From: JAXLXE01 sp046328115 | Lineage (GTDB): Bacteria > Chloroflexota > UBA6077 > JACCZL01 | Assembly (NCBI GenBank): GCA_046328115.1 | Contig: JAXLXE010000002.1 | Span: forward strand, 248,001-312,000 | DNA: 64,000 nucleotides | Reading direction: 5' to 3' | Shown: piece by piece, positions 52,231 through 61,256 of the stretch | Numbering within the stretch: position 1 is the stretch's first letter | How the letters are laid out: each line of letters begins with the position of its first letter | Notes under the pieces: model-generated | Told to the model about the DNA's origin: nothing | Seen by the model: only the letters and a program-made list of their open reading frames with translations | The model's database searches: none | Translations under genes and position numbers: made by a program

Positions 52231-53235
52231 ATGCGTGTTGACTACCTCGTCCGAAGGATCATCCAGTTCGCCGTCGTCCTCTGGGGCGCGGCCACGTTGA
52301 ACTTCATCCTCCCGCGCCTGGCCCCTGGAAACCCCGTGCGCGAGCGACTCCTCAGCGCCCTGGCAACGGGCGGTTTCCAGCAGGCCGGCATCGAGGAGAT
52401 GGTGCGCGCCTACAACGAGCAGTTCGGCCTGGACAAACCGCTGCCGATCCAGTACCTCCTCTATCTGCAAGCCGCGGTCCAGCTTGACTTCGGCTATTCC
52501 ATCGCCAGCTACCCCTCCCGCGTACTCAACCTCATCATGGCCGCGCTGCCGTGGACCATCGGACTCCTGATGGTCTCCACGCTCATCTCATTTGCCCTCG
52601 GCACCCTCCTCGGCGCGCTCATGGCCTGGCCCCGCTCGCCACGGTTCCTGCGGCACCTGGTCCTCCCCATGATGGCGCTCTCCGCCATCCCCTACTACCT
52701 CCTTGGTCTCATCCTCGTGTACCTGCTAGGCATCGTCGTCCCCATGTTCCCCATCTCCGGCGGCTACGCCATCGGCACCCTGCCCAACCTGAGCTGGGGC
52801 TTCATCCAGGACGCTCTGTACCACTCCATCCTGCCCGCCTTCTCCATCGTGCTCTCCGCCATGGGCTTCTGGGCCATCGGCATGCGTGGCATGATGGTCA
52901 CCACCGAGGGCGAAGATTACGTTGTGTACGCGGAGGCCAAGGGCATCCCGGAGCGCGGCATCTTCCTCCACTACGCCCTGCGCAACGCCATCCTGCCGCA
53001 GCTCACGTCCCTCGCGCTATCGCTCGGCACGCTGGTATCCGGCGCCGTCGTCGTAGAGATCGTCTTTGGTTACCCCGGTGTCGGTTCGCTGCTCTTCCAG
53101 GCCATCTCCGCGCTGGACTACTTCGTCATCTACGGGGTCGTCTTCATGACGGTGCTCGCCATCGCCATCGCCACCATCGCGCTCGACCTCACCTACCCGC
53201 TGGTCGACCCGCGCATCTCGTATCGGGGGGCCTAG
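52231..53235 (+). CDS. Peptide-type ABC permease (DppB-like, second system)
   Basis: 334 aa. N-terminal YLVRRIIQFAVVLWGAATLNFILPRLAPGNPVRERL, several helices, ATPase-contact loop EDYVVYAEAKGIPERGIFLHYALRNAILP. It ends with DPRISYRG. It has the same architecture and many identical stretches as the permease at 21917-22924. The following permease begins 1 base after its stop. Confidence 0.94.
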   Translation: MRVDYLVRRIIQFAVVLWGAATLNFILPRLAPGNPVRERLLSALATGGFQQAGIEEMVRAYNEQFGLDKPLPIQYLLYLQAAVQLDFGYSIASYPSRVLNLIMAALPWTIGLLMVSTLISFALGTLLGALMAWPRSPRFLRHLVLPMMALSAIPYYLLGLILVYLLGIVVPMFPISGGYAIGTLPNLSWGFIQDALYHSILPAFSIVLSAMGFWAIGMRGMMVTTEGEDYVVYAEAKGIPERGIFLHYALRNAILPQLTSLALSLGTLVSGAVVVEIVFGYPGVGSLLFQAISALDYFVIYGVVFMTVLAIAIATIALDLTYPLVDPRISYRGA

Positions 53236-53236
53236 C

Positions 53237-54148
53237 GTGATCGACAGCGCCGCCGCCATCGAAACCAGCCCCACCACCACTGTGTCAATGCCAGGCCGCT
53301 GGGACGCCGTGCGCGACTACGTGCGCCGCAATCCTGAGCTCATCATCGGGCTCGTCATCATCGTCGGCATGATCCTGATCGGCATGGTCGGCCCGCTCTT
53401 CGTGGATACCCGGCTCGCCCAGCCCATGCGCGCCGTTCCGGGCCAGCCACCCTCCGCTCGCTATCCCCTCGGCACGGACGACCAGGGGCGCAATCTACTC
53501 GCCGTGATGGTGGCTGGCCTGCCGCTCACCTTGAAAATCGGTTTCCTCGCGGGCGCGGTCGGCCTGAGCATCGGCACCATTCTGGGTCTTAGCGCCGGCT
53601 ACCTGGGAGGACTGACCGACACGATCATCTCGATGATCGTGGACATCATCCTCACCGTCCCCGGCCTCCTTATCCTCATCACCATCGCGGCGTCCATCAA
53701 GACGTTCATCAGCGTGGAGGTCCTGGCACTCGTCGTTGCCTCGCTCGCCTGGGCGCGCCCCACCCGCACCATCCGCTCCCAGGTGCTCACCTTGCGGGAG
53801 CGGGGCTACATCCAGGTGGCACGCAGGTCCGGCACATCAACGCCAGAGATCATCATCTTTCAGCTTCTGCCCAACCTGCTCCCCTACCTGGCCGCCAGCT
53901 TCGTCACCGCCGTCTCCGCCACCATCCTGGCCTCCATCGGCCTCGAGGTGCTCGGCCTGGGGCCGCAGAACGACCCCACCATCGGCATGACCATCTACTG
54001 GGCCATCCGGTACAACGCGCTCCTTCGCGACATGTGGTGGTGGTGGCTTCCGCCGATCATCGCGGTGGTCCTGATGTTCATCGGCCTCTTCCTCATCTCC
54101 TCTGGCATGGACGAGATCGCCAATCCGCGAAGACGGCGCGTCGTATGA
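53237..54148 (+). CDS. Peptide-type ABC permease (DppC-like, second system)
   Basis: 303 aa, GTG start. Long N-terminal segment, first helix LIIGLVIIVGMILIGMVGPLF, then YPLGTDDQGRNLLAVMVAGLPLTLKIGFLAGAVG. Contact loop RERGYIQVARRSGTSTPEIIIFQLLPNLLPYLAAS. It ends DEIANPRRRR. It overlaps the ATPase gene by four bases (ATGA). Confidence 0.94.
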   Translation: MIDSAAAIETSPTTTVSMPGRWDAVRDYVRRNPELIIGLVIIVGMILIGMVGPLFVDTRLAQPMRAVPGQPPSARYPLGTDDQGRNLLAVMVAGLPLTLKIGFLAGAVGLSIGTILGLSAGYLGGLTDTIISMIVDIILTVPGLLILITIAASIKTFISVEVLALVVASLAWARPTRTIRSQVLTLRERGYIQVARRSGTSTPEIIIFQLLPNLLPYLAASFVTAVSATILASIGLEVLGLGPQNDPTIGMTIYWAIRYNALLRDMWWWWLPPIIAVVLMFIGLFLISSGMDEIANPRRRRVV

Positions 54149-55242
54149 AGCCCCTCCGTTACGTCGACCCGGCGCCCACCACCCCGGCGCCCGTCCTCAC
54201 CGTCGATGACTTGAGGGTCCACTACCACACCCTCAGAGGCCCCGTCCGCGCGGTGGACGGCGTGAGCTTTCAGATGCCGCCCGGCGAGCGCCTGGGCCTG
54301 GTGGGAGAATCAGGATCGGGCAAGTCCACCATCGCGCTCTCGCTCATGCGTATGATCCGCCCGCCCGGTCGGATCGAAGGTGGCCGCATCGTGCTGGACG
54401 GCGTGGACCTGCTCTCACTGACGGACGAGCAGATGCGTCGCGCCCGGCTGGCAGACATCGCTCTGGTTGCCCAGGGCGCCATGAACTCGCTCAATCCGGT
54501 CAAACGCGTCCGGGACCAGATCGCAGACGCCATCGCCGCGCACCCGGGAGCAACCGCCATCGGGCGCGACCGGCGGGCTGATCTGGGCACGCTCGTCCCC
54601 GAGCTCATGCGTCGCGTCGGCCTGCCACCCACCGTCGCCGGTATGTTCCCGCATCAGCTCAGCGGCGGCATGAAGCAGCGCGTCGTCATCGCCATCACCA
54701 TCAGCCTGCAACCAAAGGTCATCATCGCGGACGAGCCCACCAGCGCTCTCGACGTCGTGGTCCAACGCCAGATCATGGAGACCCTCCGCGAGGTCCAGGA
54801 AGAAATTGAAGCCGCCGTGATCCTCATCGGGCATGACATGGGGCTCATGGCCCAGTTCGTCCACCGCCTGGGGGTCATGTACGCCGGCGAGCTCGCCGAG
54901 CTCAGCGATGTGCTGGCTATCTTCGATGAGCCCCTGCACCCGTATACACGCCTGCTGACCGCCAGCCTGCCATCGCTGGAGCGCAAAGGTGTGTTCCAGG
55001 GCATCCCCGGGCTCCCGCCCTCGCTCCTCAACAAGCCAGCCGGCTGCGCGTTTCGCGCCCGCTGCCCCAGCGCCATCCCCGTCTGCGCCTCCGTGGCGCC
55101 GCGATTGCAGCAGGTCCGCCCCAACCGCTGGGTGTCCTGCCATCTGTACGCGGATCCGCCGTCTGACGTGGCGGCCACCAACGGTGCGGCGGCGGTCGCT
55201 CCATCCACAACCAATGCCACTCTGGATCGACCCCATGCCTGA
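54145..55242 (+). CDS. Peptide-type ABC ATPase (DppD-like)
   Basis: 365 aa from the ATG at 54145. Walker A GESGSGKST, signature LSGGMKQR, Walker B VIIADEPTSALD with catalytic Asp-Glu, and H-loop IGHDMG. The C-terminal oligopeptide/dipeptide extension ends CAFRARCPSAIPVC, whose cysteines are typical of the iron-sulfur-like motif in this group. It hydrolyses ATP for the neighbouring permeases and may also serve the ATPase-less paralogous system. Confidence 0.95.
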   Translation: MKPLRYVDPAPTTPAPVLTVDDLRVHYHTLRGPVRAVDGVSFQMPPGERLGLVGESGSGKSTIALSLMRMIRPPGRIEGGRIVLDGVDLLSLTDEQMRRARLADIALVAQGAMNSLNPVKRVRDQIADAIAAHPGATAIGRDRRADLGTLVPELMRRVGLPPTVAGMFPHQLSGGMKQRVVIAITISLQPKVIIADEPTSALDVVVQRQIMETLREVQEEIEAAVILIGHDMGLMAQFVHRLGVMYAGELAELSDVLAIFDEPLHPYTRLLTASLPSLERKGVFQGIPGLPPSLLNKPAGCAFRARCPSAIPVCASVAPRLQQVRPNRWVSCHLYADPPSDVAATNGAAAVAPSTTNATLDRPHA

Positions 55243-56290
55243 GCGCCCGCCACTCCTCGAAGCCCGGCACGTGACCAAAGTCTTCGGCGGCGGCATGTTT
55301 GACCGCGCCAGCACCGTGGCGCTAGCTGACTTCTCGCTCACCATCGCAGACAGCCCGCCCTCCATCACCAGCATCGTCGGCGAAAGCGGCAGCGGCAAGA
55401 CCACCCTGGCCCGGCTGCTGCTGGGGCTGGTGGAGCCCACCAGCGGGGAGGTGCTCTACGACGGCGTCGACGTGCGCAAATTGGACCGCCGCGGCTGGAA
55501 GGAGTACCTCCGGCAGGTCCAGGTCATCTTCCAGGACCCCTACGAGGTCTACAACCCCTTCTACAAAGTAGACCAGGTCCTCCAGACACCCGTGCGCAAG
55601 TTCGGCCTCGCCTCCTCACGCGAGAAGGAGCGGGAGCTCATCGCCGAGACGCTCCAGGCCGTCGGTCTCCGCCCAGAGGAGACGCTCGGCCGCTATCCCC
55701 ACCAGCTCAGCGGCGGCCAGCGCCAGCGCGTCATGGTGGCGCGGGCACTCATCGTCCGCCCGCGGATCATCATCGCGGACGAGCCAGTCTCCATGGTGGA
55801 CGCCTCGCTCAGAGCCACCATCCTGGCCAGCCTGGTCAAGCTCAACCAGGAGTACGGCATCTCGCTGATCTATATCACGCACGACCTGACCACGGCCTAC
55901 CAGGTCAGCGAGAACATCGTGGTCCTCTACCGCGGAACCGTCTCAGAAGCCGGCAACGTTGAGAAGGTAGTCGGCGATCCCCGCCACCCCTACACCCAGC
56001 TACTCGTCGGCTCGGTGCCTCGCGCAGACCCACGTCACCCGTGGCTGGGGGAGCAGCCGCCAACCGATCTCGCCGCCCGCGTCGCCCCCCAGAGCTGCGC
56101 GTTTGCAGGGCGCTGCCCGGCCGCCGTCCCCACGTGCATCGAGCAACACCCGGCGCTGTTTCAGGTGGACTCAGATCGCGCCGTAGCGTGCCATCTCTTT
56201 CGCGACTCGCCAACCATCGGCGGAAACGAGCTCAGCACGGTCTTCAGCCACCCGGCACCGCGCAGTGCGGCGCCGGTTCAGGGCGTGTAG
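55235..56290 (+). CDS. Peptide-type ABC ATPase (DppF-like)
   Basis: 351 aa from the ATG at 55235 that overlaps the previous stop; an ATG at 55214 has no ribosome site. Walker A GESGSGKTT, Q-loop VIFQDPYEVYNP, signature LSGGQRQR, Walker B IIIADEPVSMVDASLR, H-loop THDLTTA. The C-terminal extension has CAFAGRCPAAVPTC. It would pair with the DppD-like subunit. It is convergent with the membrane protein gene, overlapping its end by 13 bases. Confidence 0.95.
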   Translation: MPERPPLLEARHVTKVFGGGMFDRASTVALADFSLTIADSPPSITSIVGESGSGKTTLARLLLGLVEPTSGEVLYDGVDVRKLDRRGWKEYLRQVQVIFQDPYEVYNPFYKVDQVLQTPVRKFGLASSREKERELIAETLQAVGLRPEETLGRYPHQLSGGQRQRVMVARALIVRPRIIIADEPVSMVDASLRATILASLVKLNQEYGISLIYITHDLTTAYQVSENIVVLYRGTVSEAGNVEKVVGDPRHPYTQLLVGSVPRADPRHPWLGEQPPTDLAARVAPQSCAFAGRCPAAVPTCIEQHPALFQVDSDRAVACHLFRDSPTIGGNELSTVFSHPAPRSAAPVQGV

Positions 56291-56619
56291 AGCGTCCCTA
56301 GCACCCCGGAGCAGACACCCAGCACCAGACCCAGCGAGCAGAGCCGCCCCGCTGCCGTCCAACCACGCGGCAGCACCACGGCAAATCCCGCCGCCAGCAA
56401 CGCCACGCCCACGCTGAGGATCTGCCAGTGGGCCGGCCGGCACAAGCCCGCGGCGCAGCCCGCGGCACCGGCGCGCAGTGGCACCAGTCCCGCGTACAGC
56501 AACACGAAGTAGAGCCCAACCCCGCCCATCACCGCGAACAGCAGCGCGCGACCCCCCGGCGATACCCACCGGTCCAGCCCAAACGCCGGCTCCCGCAACG
56601 TCCCGATCGCGCCCATCAT
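56278..56619 (-). CDS. Small hypothetical membrane protein
   Basis: 113 aa. Three predicted helices: LLFAVMGGVGLYFVLLYAGLV, WQILSVGVALLAAGFAVVLP and LCSLGLVLGVCSGVLGTLY. No family recognised. Two adjacent ATGs (56619, 56616) could serve as start. Its 3' end overlaps the convergent ATPase gene. Confidence 0.5.
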   Translation of the reverse strand: MMGAIGTLREPAFGLDRWVSPGGRALLFAVMGGVGLYFVLLYAGLVPLRAGAAGCAAGLCRPAHWQILSVGVALLAAGFAVVLPRGWTAAGRLCSLGLVLGVCSGVLGTLYTP

Positions 56620-56800
56620 GCCTCACACCCCCGTGTGACTCGCACCGCCCTGGTGCTCAAGGTGCAACTGCGCCCGAGGAGTCGCAACCCCTCTCATTCA
56701 TGCCAACGCAACCAGAATCACAATTGTGACGGCCAGATGCAGCAAGCCCTGGCCACCGCGTCCGGGCCAGACCGCTCGGGGCCGCTGGTACAATCGGATC

Positions 56801-57025
56801 ATGGCTACCAGCGATCACGCGGCCATACAGCGCAAGTTTCAGCAGACCATTGAGCTGCACCGCGTCGGCGTGGCATTGATGCGGCAGAACCTGCGCCGCC
56901 AGCATCCGGAAGAATCAGAAGCGCAGATAGACGAGCGCCTCCGCGCCTGGATGCACCACCGCCCCGGCGCCGAGCACGGTGACGCCGCGGGCGTCCCCGG
57001 CACCTGGCCCCGCCGCCAGCGGTGA
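56801..57025 (+). CDS. Small partner protein of the nucleotidyltransferase pair
   Basis: 74 aa from the ATG at 56801. Mostly helical and charged: IQRKFQQTIELHRVGVALMRQNLRRQHPEESEAQIDERLRAWMHHRPGAEHGD. Short proteins of this pattern commonly precede AbiEii/MNT-like nucleotidyltransferases. Its stop overlaps the next GTG, so they are co-translated. Antitoxin role is inference. Confidence 0.62.
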   Translation: MATSDHAAIQRKFQQTIELHRVGVALMRQNLRRQHPEESEAQIDERLRAWMHHRPGAEHGDAAGVPGTWPRRQR

Positions 57026-57615
57026 TCGATCACGCCGCCACGCTCCGACAGCTAGATCGCCACTTCGACGCGCGACGTGTCGCCTGGGCGTTGATCGGTG
57101 GCCTGGCAGTGTCCGTTCGCACTGAGCCACGATTCACCCGAGACATTGACCTCGCCGTCGCCGTGGACTCCGATCGCGATGCGGAGGCCATTATCGCGAG
57201 TCTGACACCCACGTACCGCGTTGTTGCCCTGATTGAACAGGAGGCACGGGAGCGTCTGGCCGCGGTCCGACTCGCACGCGCTGAAGCACCGTGTGACGAC
57301 GCCGTACTGGACCTCATGTTCGCGTCGTCGGGCATCGAGGCAGAGGTGGCGAGCGGTGCCGACCGAATCGAGGTACTACCTGGCGTTCACGCGCCCGTGG
57401 CGCGACGTTCACATCTGATCGCGCTCAAGGTGCTCGCCCGAGACGATGCCACCCGTCCACAAGACCTCATCGATATTCGCCAACTCCTCGCGTCAGCGAA
57501 TTCCACCGAGGTCGGCGAGGCCGAGGCGGCCCTTGACTTGATCGCGCAACGGGGTTTCAACCGCGGCAAAAACCTGCGAGAGGATCTCGCGCGCGTGACG
57601 CGCAACTCAATCTGA
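57022..57615 (+). CDS. AbiEii-like nucleotidyltransferase
   Basis: 197 aa, GTG start. The nucleotidyltransferase core is IGGLAVSVRTEPRFTRDIDLAV, with Gly26-Gly27 and metal Asp41 and Asp43, plus a possible third carboxylate in DLMFASSGIE. The C-terminal helical part has RSHLIALKVLARDDATRPQDLIDIRQLL, as in AbiEii and UPF0157-like families. Probably half of a toxin-antitoxin or phage-defence module with the 74-aa protein. Confidence 0.78.
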   Translation: MIDHAATLRQLDRHFDARRVAWALIGGLAVSVRTEPRFTRDIDLAVAVDSDRDAEAIIASLTPTYRVVALIEQEARERLAAVRLARAEAPCDDAVLDLMFASSGIEAEVASGADRIEVLPGVHAPVARRSHLIALKVLARDDATRPQDLIDIRQLLASANSTEVGEAEAALDLIAQRGFNRGKNLREDLARVTRNSI

Positions 57616-57885
57616 CAACTGCGCGGGACCTCGTCGCTTCTGACGCTCATCGCGATTAGGCTGGTCGTGATTCGTCAGTACGCTGTCGCTCCCTGAGATG
57701 CGTACACGAACGCTCCCAACCAGGGCCGGTGCTCGTCTCTGGCCGCGCTCGCGTACAGCCAACCCGTAGGCCACGCTCCGACGGGGGCAAGCGCGCGCCG
57801 CGTAGGCGGTGTCCTCGACGCAACCAGCGTTTCGGAGGAGTCCTCGCCGCGTCGGCCGCGCGGTGTCGGTCCCGCGTGATTCCCG
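57616..57885. other. Gene-poor 270-base stretch
   Basis: Neither strand has a frame with homology or a plausible ribosome site. Longer open frames here mirror the neighbouring genes. Nothing recognisable. Confidence 0.4.
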
Positions 57886-58248
57886 CTACACCCCGAAGAT
57901 GCCTCGGCGTACGTCCACCACCGCTCCTGTGCCGCGACCGTCGCCGGGACTACCGACGCCCTGGCACGACTCACGGACGGTGAACGGCGTGTCCCGCACC
58001 TCCCAGAACTCACCCTGACCCCAGACCGCCATGCCACCGCCCCGGCCGTCCTCGTACCAGCCATCGCGTACCGCCACCACGTTCCAGCCACCGGCGCGAA
58101 GCCGTTCGATCGCCTCCCGCTCCGCCACGCAGAAGTGATCGCGCTCGGCGCCGCGCTCACGCACCAGCACCGGCGTCTCTCGCGAGAGCAGGAGCCGCAC
58201 TCCGGCATCGTCCGGCCCTGCGCCAGCGACTCGAACGATGAACATCAT
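57886..58248 (-). CDS. Hypothetical protein co-translated with hydrolase
   Basis: 120 aa; the ATG overlaps the hydrolase stop as TGATG. MMFIVRVAGAGPDD, VRLLLSRETPVLV and a tryptophan-rich middle (GGWNVVAVRDGWYED, WGQGEFWEVRD) suggest a compact beta-rich protein. No known family recognised. Third gene of the LLM oxidoreductase-hydrolase operon. Confidence 0.5.
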   Translation of the reverse strand: MMFIVRVAGAGPDDAGVRLLLSRETPVLVRERGAERDHFCVAEREAIERLRAGGWNVVAVRDGWYEDGRGGGMAVWGQGEFWEVRDTPFTVRESCQGVGSPGDGRGTGAVVDVRRGIFGV

Positions 58249-59078
58249 CCCTCGTCCACCCTGCCCATGAACTCGAGCACGCGCCGCGCGACCTCCCGCG
58301 GCCGTTCCAGCTCCGGATGGTGCCCCGCCTCGGGGATGATCTCGAAGCGAGCGTTCGGAATCAACGCGCTGTACGCTCGGCCATAGTCCACCGACGCCAC
58401 CCCATCACTCTCGCCCCACAACATGAGCGTGGGCACCTGAACGCGGTGCAGCCAGCGCCTTAGCTGCGGGTTGTACAGGTGCGGCCGCCAGGCATACAGG
58501 CAGAGCGCATCCCAGCCGCGGGCCGCCCGGACAATCTGCTGATCGCTCATCTGCTCCAGACACACCTGCCAGCCCAGACCCAGTGCTTCGGGCACCTGAT
58601 GCACCGGGTCGTGCCAGGCCAGCCGCGCCAGTGCCGCAGGCGCCGTATTGAACACGTGCGTGATGTCGCGTTGGTCCGGCGGCCCAATCTTGATGCCAAG
58701 GGGGTCCAACAGGATCAGGCGATCCAGCCGATGCGCCGACGTCAGCGCCAGCTCAGCCGCCAGCCAGCCACCGAACGAGCAGCCAATTAGCGTGACCGGG
58801 CCCGGCCCCAGCGACTCCAGGAGCTGCTCGTACAGGCGCACGAGGTCGTACATCGTCTCGAAACCCTCGGGACGGCTGCTGCCGCCGAAGCCCGGGTGCG
58901 ATGGCGCGAAAAGCTCAACGCGGCCGCTCAGCAGCTCCAGGAAAGGCGCGGTGGGCTCGTACACGGTGGGCCCGTGGAGCAGCAACACGGGCTGGCCGGT
59001 TCCTCCCCGCAGCACCTCGAGCTCCACCTCGCCCAGCGGATGGCGCTCGGCCGTCAGCGGCGACCCAGGTCCCGCCAT
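58245..59078 (-). CDS. Alpha/beta hydrolase
   Basis: 277 aa. Oxyanion motif LLLHGP, nucleophile elbow GCSFGG with Ser101, acid in WGESDG with Asp225 and His in GHHPELE (about 253), so the triad is complete. No signal peptide. It follows the LLM-class oxidoreductase by 16 bases. Such pairs often degrade small organic compounds: the flavin enzyme oxidises and the hydrolase splits. Substrate unknown. Confidence 0.9.
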   Translation of the reverse strand: MAGPGSPLTAERHPLGEVELEVLRGGTGQPVLLLHGPTVYEPTAPFLELLSGRVELFAPSHPGFGGSSRPEGFETMYDLVRLYEQLLESLGPGPVTLIGCSFGGWLAAELALTSAHRLDRLILLDPLGIKIGPPDQRDITHVFNTAPAALARLAWHDPVHQVPEALGLGWQVCLEQMSDQQIVRAARGWDALCLYAWRPHLYNPQLRRWLHRVQVPTLMLWGESDGVASVDYGRAYSALIPNARFEIIPEAGHHPELERPREVARRVLEFMGRVDEG

Positions 59079-59094
59079 CAGCGAGTCTCGCCGC

Positions 59095-60270
59095 TCACGC
59101 GACCGAGGCCGGCGCGAGCGGCTCCAACGGTTCCAGTTCTCGGATGTGGGGAAGCACCTCGGCGGCAGCCAGCCGGTAGCTCTTCATCGCCTCCTCGTGG
59201 GTCACCAGCCCCTGTCGGGTCATCATGATGAGCCTGCCCAGGCCCCCAACCCGCGCGCGAAACCGCTTGATCTGCTCCACGACGGTGTCAGGATTGCCGG
59301 CGAACATCTGACCCTGGGCAACCAGGCTCTCCGCGCGCACGTCTCTGGGGACCCGCCCATCGCCGCCCCGCCACACTCGGGGCGCGTGCTCGGGTGACAC
59401 CTGCCCGGGCAGGAATCGCGCATATTGCGGCGCCTGCTTCATGCTGGTCGTGATGAACCACGCGATCTTCTGCCCCACGCGCAACGCCTCTTCATCGGTA
59501 TCCCCAACGTAGCAGAACGCCAGGTACGAGAATCGATCCTCGGCCGCGGCTGGCAGACCACCGACCGCCCGCGCCTCCTTGTATGCGTCGAACGCCGCGC
59601 GTGTCTTCTCGTAGCCCCCGAAGAGCAGCGTGTTCACCATCCCCCGCCGTCCCAGCTCCGCGCACGTCGCCAGGTCACTGGTGGCCGCCCAGAAGTCCGG
59701 TCTGGGCTGCTGCCAGGGTCGCGGCCAGATGTTCACGTGCGGGTGGGTGAAGAACCTGCCCTCCCAGCTGAACGGCCCGTCATGGTGCGTGAGCGCCTTC
59801 TCGATGAGATCGATGGCCTCCCATTCACGCTCGCGGATGTACATCGGGTTGGCATCGCCGGAGGCCATCTCACTGCCGCCTGACTTGACGAAGCCGATTT
59901 CCAGGCGACCCTTTGAGAGCACGTCCAGCGTCGCAAACTCCTCCGCGACTCGGACTGGATCCGGGCGGACCGTGATCAGCGTTCCCAGGCTCAGGATCCG
60001 CACCCGTCGCGTGAGTCGGGCGACCGCGGCGGCAATCAAGGGGCTGGCGCCGCACAGGTTGTTGATCCCCGCGTGGTGCTCCGTGATCACGATGTTGATG
60101 CCCATCTCGTCGCAAGCCTGGTGCTCCTCGAGCGATTCGTCGAAGAGCCGAGCGGCAACGCCCGGATCGCAGTAGCGATTGGGCAGGCTGGCCCGCACGG
60201 AATCAGCCCGTTCCAGCACCTCGTTCGGGACAAACGGATACGGGCTCTCGCAGTGTGACCACAGATCCAT
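59095..60270 (-). CDS. LLM-class flavin-dependent oxidoreductase
   Basis: 391 aa from the ATG at 60270, which has GGGAG seven bases upstream; the open frame extends 400 bases further without homology. Luciferase-like TIM barrel: ACDEMGINIVITEHH, GASPLIAAAVARLTRRVRILSLGTLITVRPDPVRVAEEFATLDVLSKGRLEIGFV, then GTLLFGGYE region and GNPDTVVEQIKRF, the typical C-terminal GTP-like turn of bacterial-luciferase-family proteins. It uses reduced flavin. First gene of the operon. Confidence 0.92.
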   Translation of the reverse strand: MDLWSHCESPYPFVPNEVLERADSVRASLPNRYCDPGVAARLFDESLEEHQACDEMGINIVITEHHAGINNLCGASPLIAAAVARLTRRVRILSLGTLITVRPDPVRVAEEFATLDVLSKGRLEIGFVKSGGSEMASGDANPMYIREREWEAIDLIEKALTHHDGPFSWEGRFFTHPHVNIWPRPWQQPRPDFWAATSDLATCAELGRRGMVNTLLFGGYEKTRAAFDAYKEARAVGGLPAAAEDRFSYLAFCYVGDTDEEALRVGQKIAWFITTSMKQAPQYARFLPGQVSPEHAPRVWRGGDGRVPRDVRAESLVAQGQMFAGNPDTVVEQIKRFRARVGGLGRLIMMTRQGLVTHEEAMKSYRLAAAEVLPHIRELEPLEPLAPASVA

Positions 60271-60568
60271 CCGCTGCTCCCAGATCAACGTCGATCCGCG
60301 AGGGGCAACCTCGCGCGTCACCACCCCGACGCAGGCGCAACTGTACCGCCGAGCGATAACACACGCCAGCGGGCCACCACCACATGCGCCACGCGACGCA
60401 CACGGGGTCCCGCGCGGCGATCTCGCGAATCTGCCGCTCGAAGACGCCGTCCAGCGCCCTTTCCAGTCTCGCCGTGCAATGGTCTCGGCCGAGGACTCGT
60501 CCATAGCGAACCGCGCGGCCCGAGCTGCCGCGACACGAGTCATGCGATGAGTCGGGATTCGTCGTGGG
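60271..60568 (-). other. Region with an unexplained open, coding-like frame
   Basis: 298 bases between VapC and the LLM gene. The minus-strand frame that continues past the VapC stop stays open and shows strong third-position GC through residues such as ARLERALDGVFERQIREIA and AWRMWWWP. It has no start codon of its own. It may be the remnant of a gene. Confidence 0.3.
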
Positions 60569-60958
60569 TCAGTCCCAGACTGCCCCGCGAAAGTGCGTCC
60601 GAATGGCGTGGTCCTTCGTAACCAGTGTCGCGTCGGCCAGTTGGGCACCTGCGACGATGAGCCGATCAAATGGATCTCTTGTCCAAGTGATCATGTCAGC
60701 CACGTCGATCAGAGCAGAAAGCGGCTGCGTCAGCTCCCTCATGCCGAGTCGGAGCGAAAGCTGGCCCAACATCTCCGATGGCGCCACCGTGAGGCGGCCG
60801 ATCTGGTGAAGGAGCCCCAGCTCGAATCTCACCATCGGTGAATACCGGATCAGGCCGCGGTTCAAGCTATCTCGAGCTCGCACGGGCCAGTCCCGACCTG
60901 GGTTGGAATACAACCAGACCGCGACATGCGTATCGATATGGACCTCCGGTCGCCCCAT
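60569..60958 (-). CDS. PIN-domain ribonuclease toxin (VapC-like)
   Basis: 129 aa. PIN active-site acids: Asp9 in HIDTH, Glu46 in RFELG, Asp95 and Asp98 in TRDPFDR, Asp116 in TKDHAI. The TRDPFDR string is a PIN hallmark. Begins directly after the antitoxin stop (TAA-ATG). Cleaves RNA when released from its antitoxin. Confidence 0.88.
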   Translation of the reverse strand: MGRPEVHIDTHVAVWLYSNPGRDWPVRARDSLNRGLIRYSPMVRFELGLLHQIGRLTVAPSEMLGQLSLRLGMRELTQPLSALIDVADMITWTRDPFDRLIVAGAQLADATLVTKDHAIRTHFRGAVWD

Positions 60959-61207
60959 TTACTGGCCCGACCAACGCTGCCGCCATTCTGGTTCATCCCA
61001 GGGCGAGAACGAGTCCAGGTCCTCATCTGAACCCGCCACCGCTCCCGGATGTGGCTCCAGCAAGGCCAACCGATCCACGGGTTCGGCCCGGCTGATCAGG
61101 AACCGCTCGCCCTTCAATTCGACTTCGATCGTCTCGCCCGTAGCGTGAATGCGATGCAGCGTCTCATAGAGCCGAGACCGCAATTCCGTCGCCGTCATGG
61201 TCGCCAT
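60959..61207 (-). CDS. Phd/YefM-type antitoxin of the VapC pair
   Basis: 82 aa from the ATG at 61207, which has GGAG eight bases upstream; a second ATG lies at 61198. TATELRSRLYETLHRIHATGETIEVELKGERFLISRA is the DNA-binding fold of Phd/YefM antitoxins. The C-terminal acidic tail (GSDEDLDSFSPWDEPEW) fits the toxin-wrapping part. It should bind the toxin and repress the pair. Confidence 0.85.
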   Translation of the reverse strand: MATMTATELRSRLYETLHRIHATGETIEVELKGERFLISRAEPVDRLALLEPHPGAVAGSDEDLDSFSPWDEPEWRQRWSGQ

Positions 61208-61256
61208 CGCGTACGCTCCGCCTTCAGAACACGTACGCCATGGTAGCACACCCGCC

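Noticed and set aside
57675..58208. 177-aa minus-strand frame
   Set aside because: Shadow of the 57886-58248 gene in another frame, rich in Arg, Ser and Trp without domain pattern.
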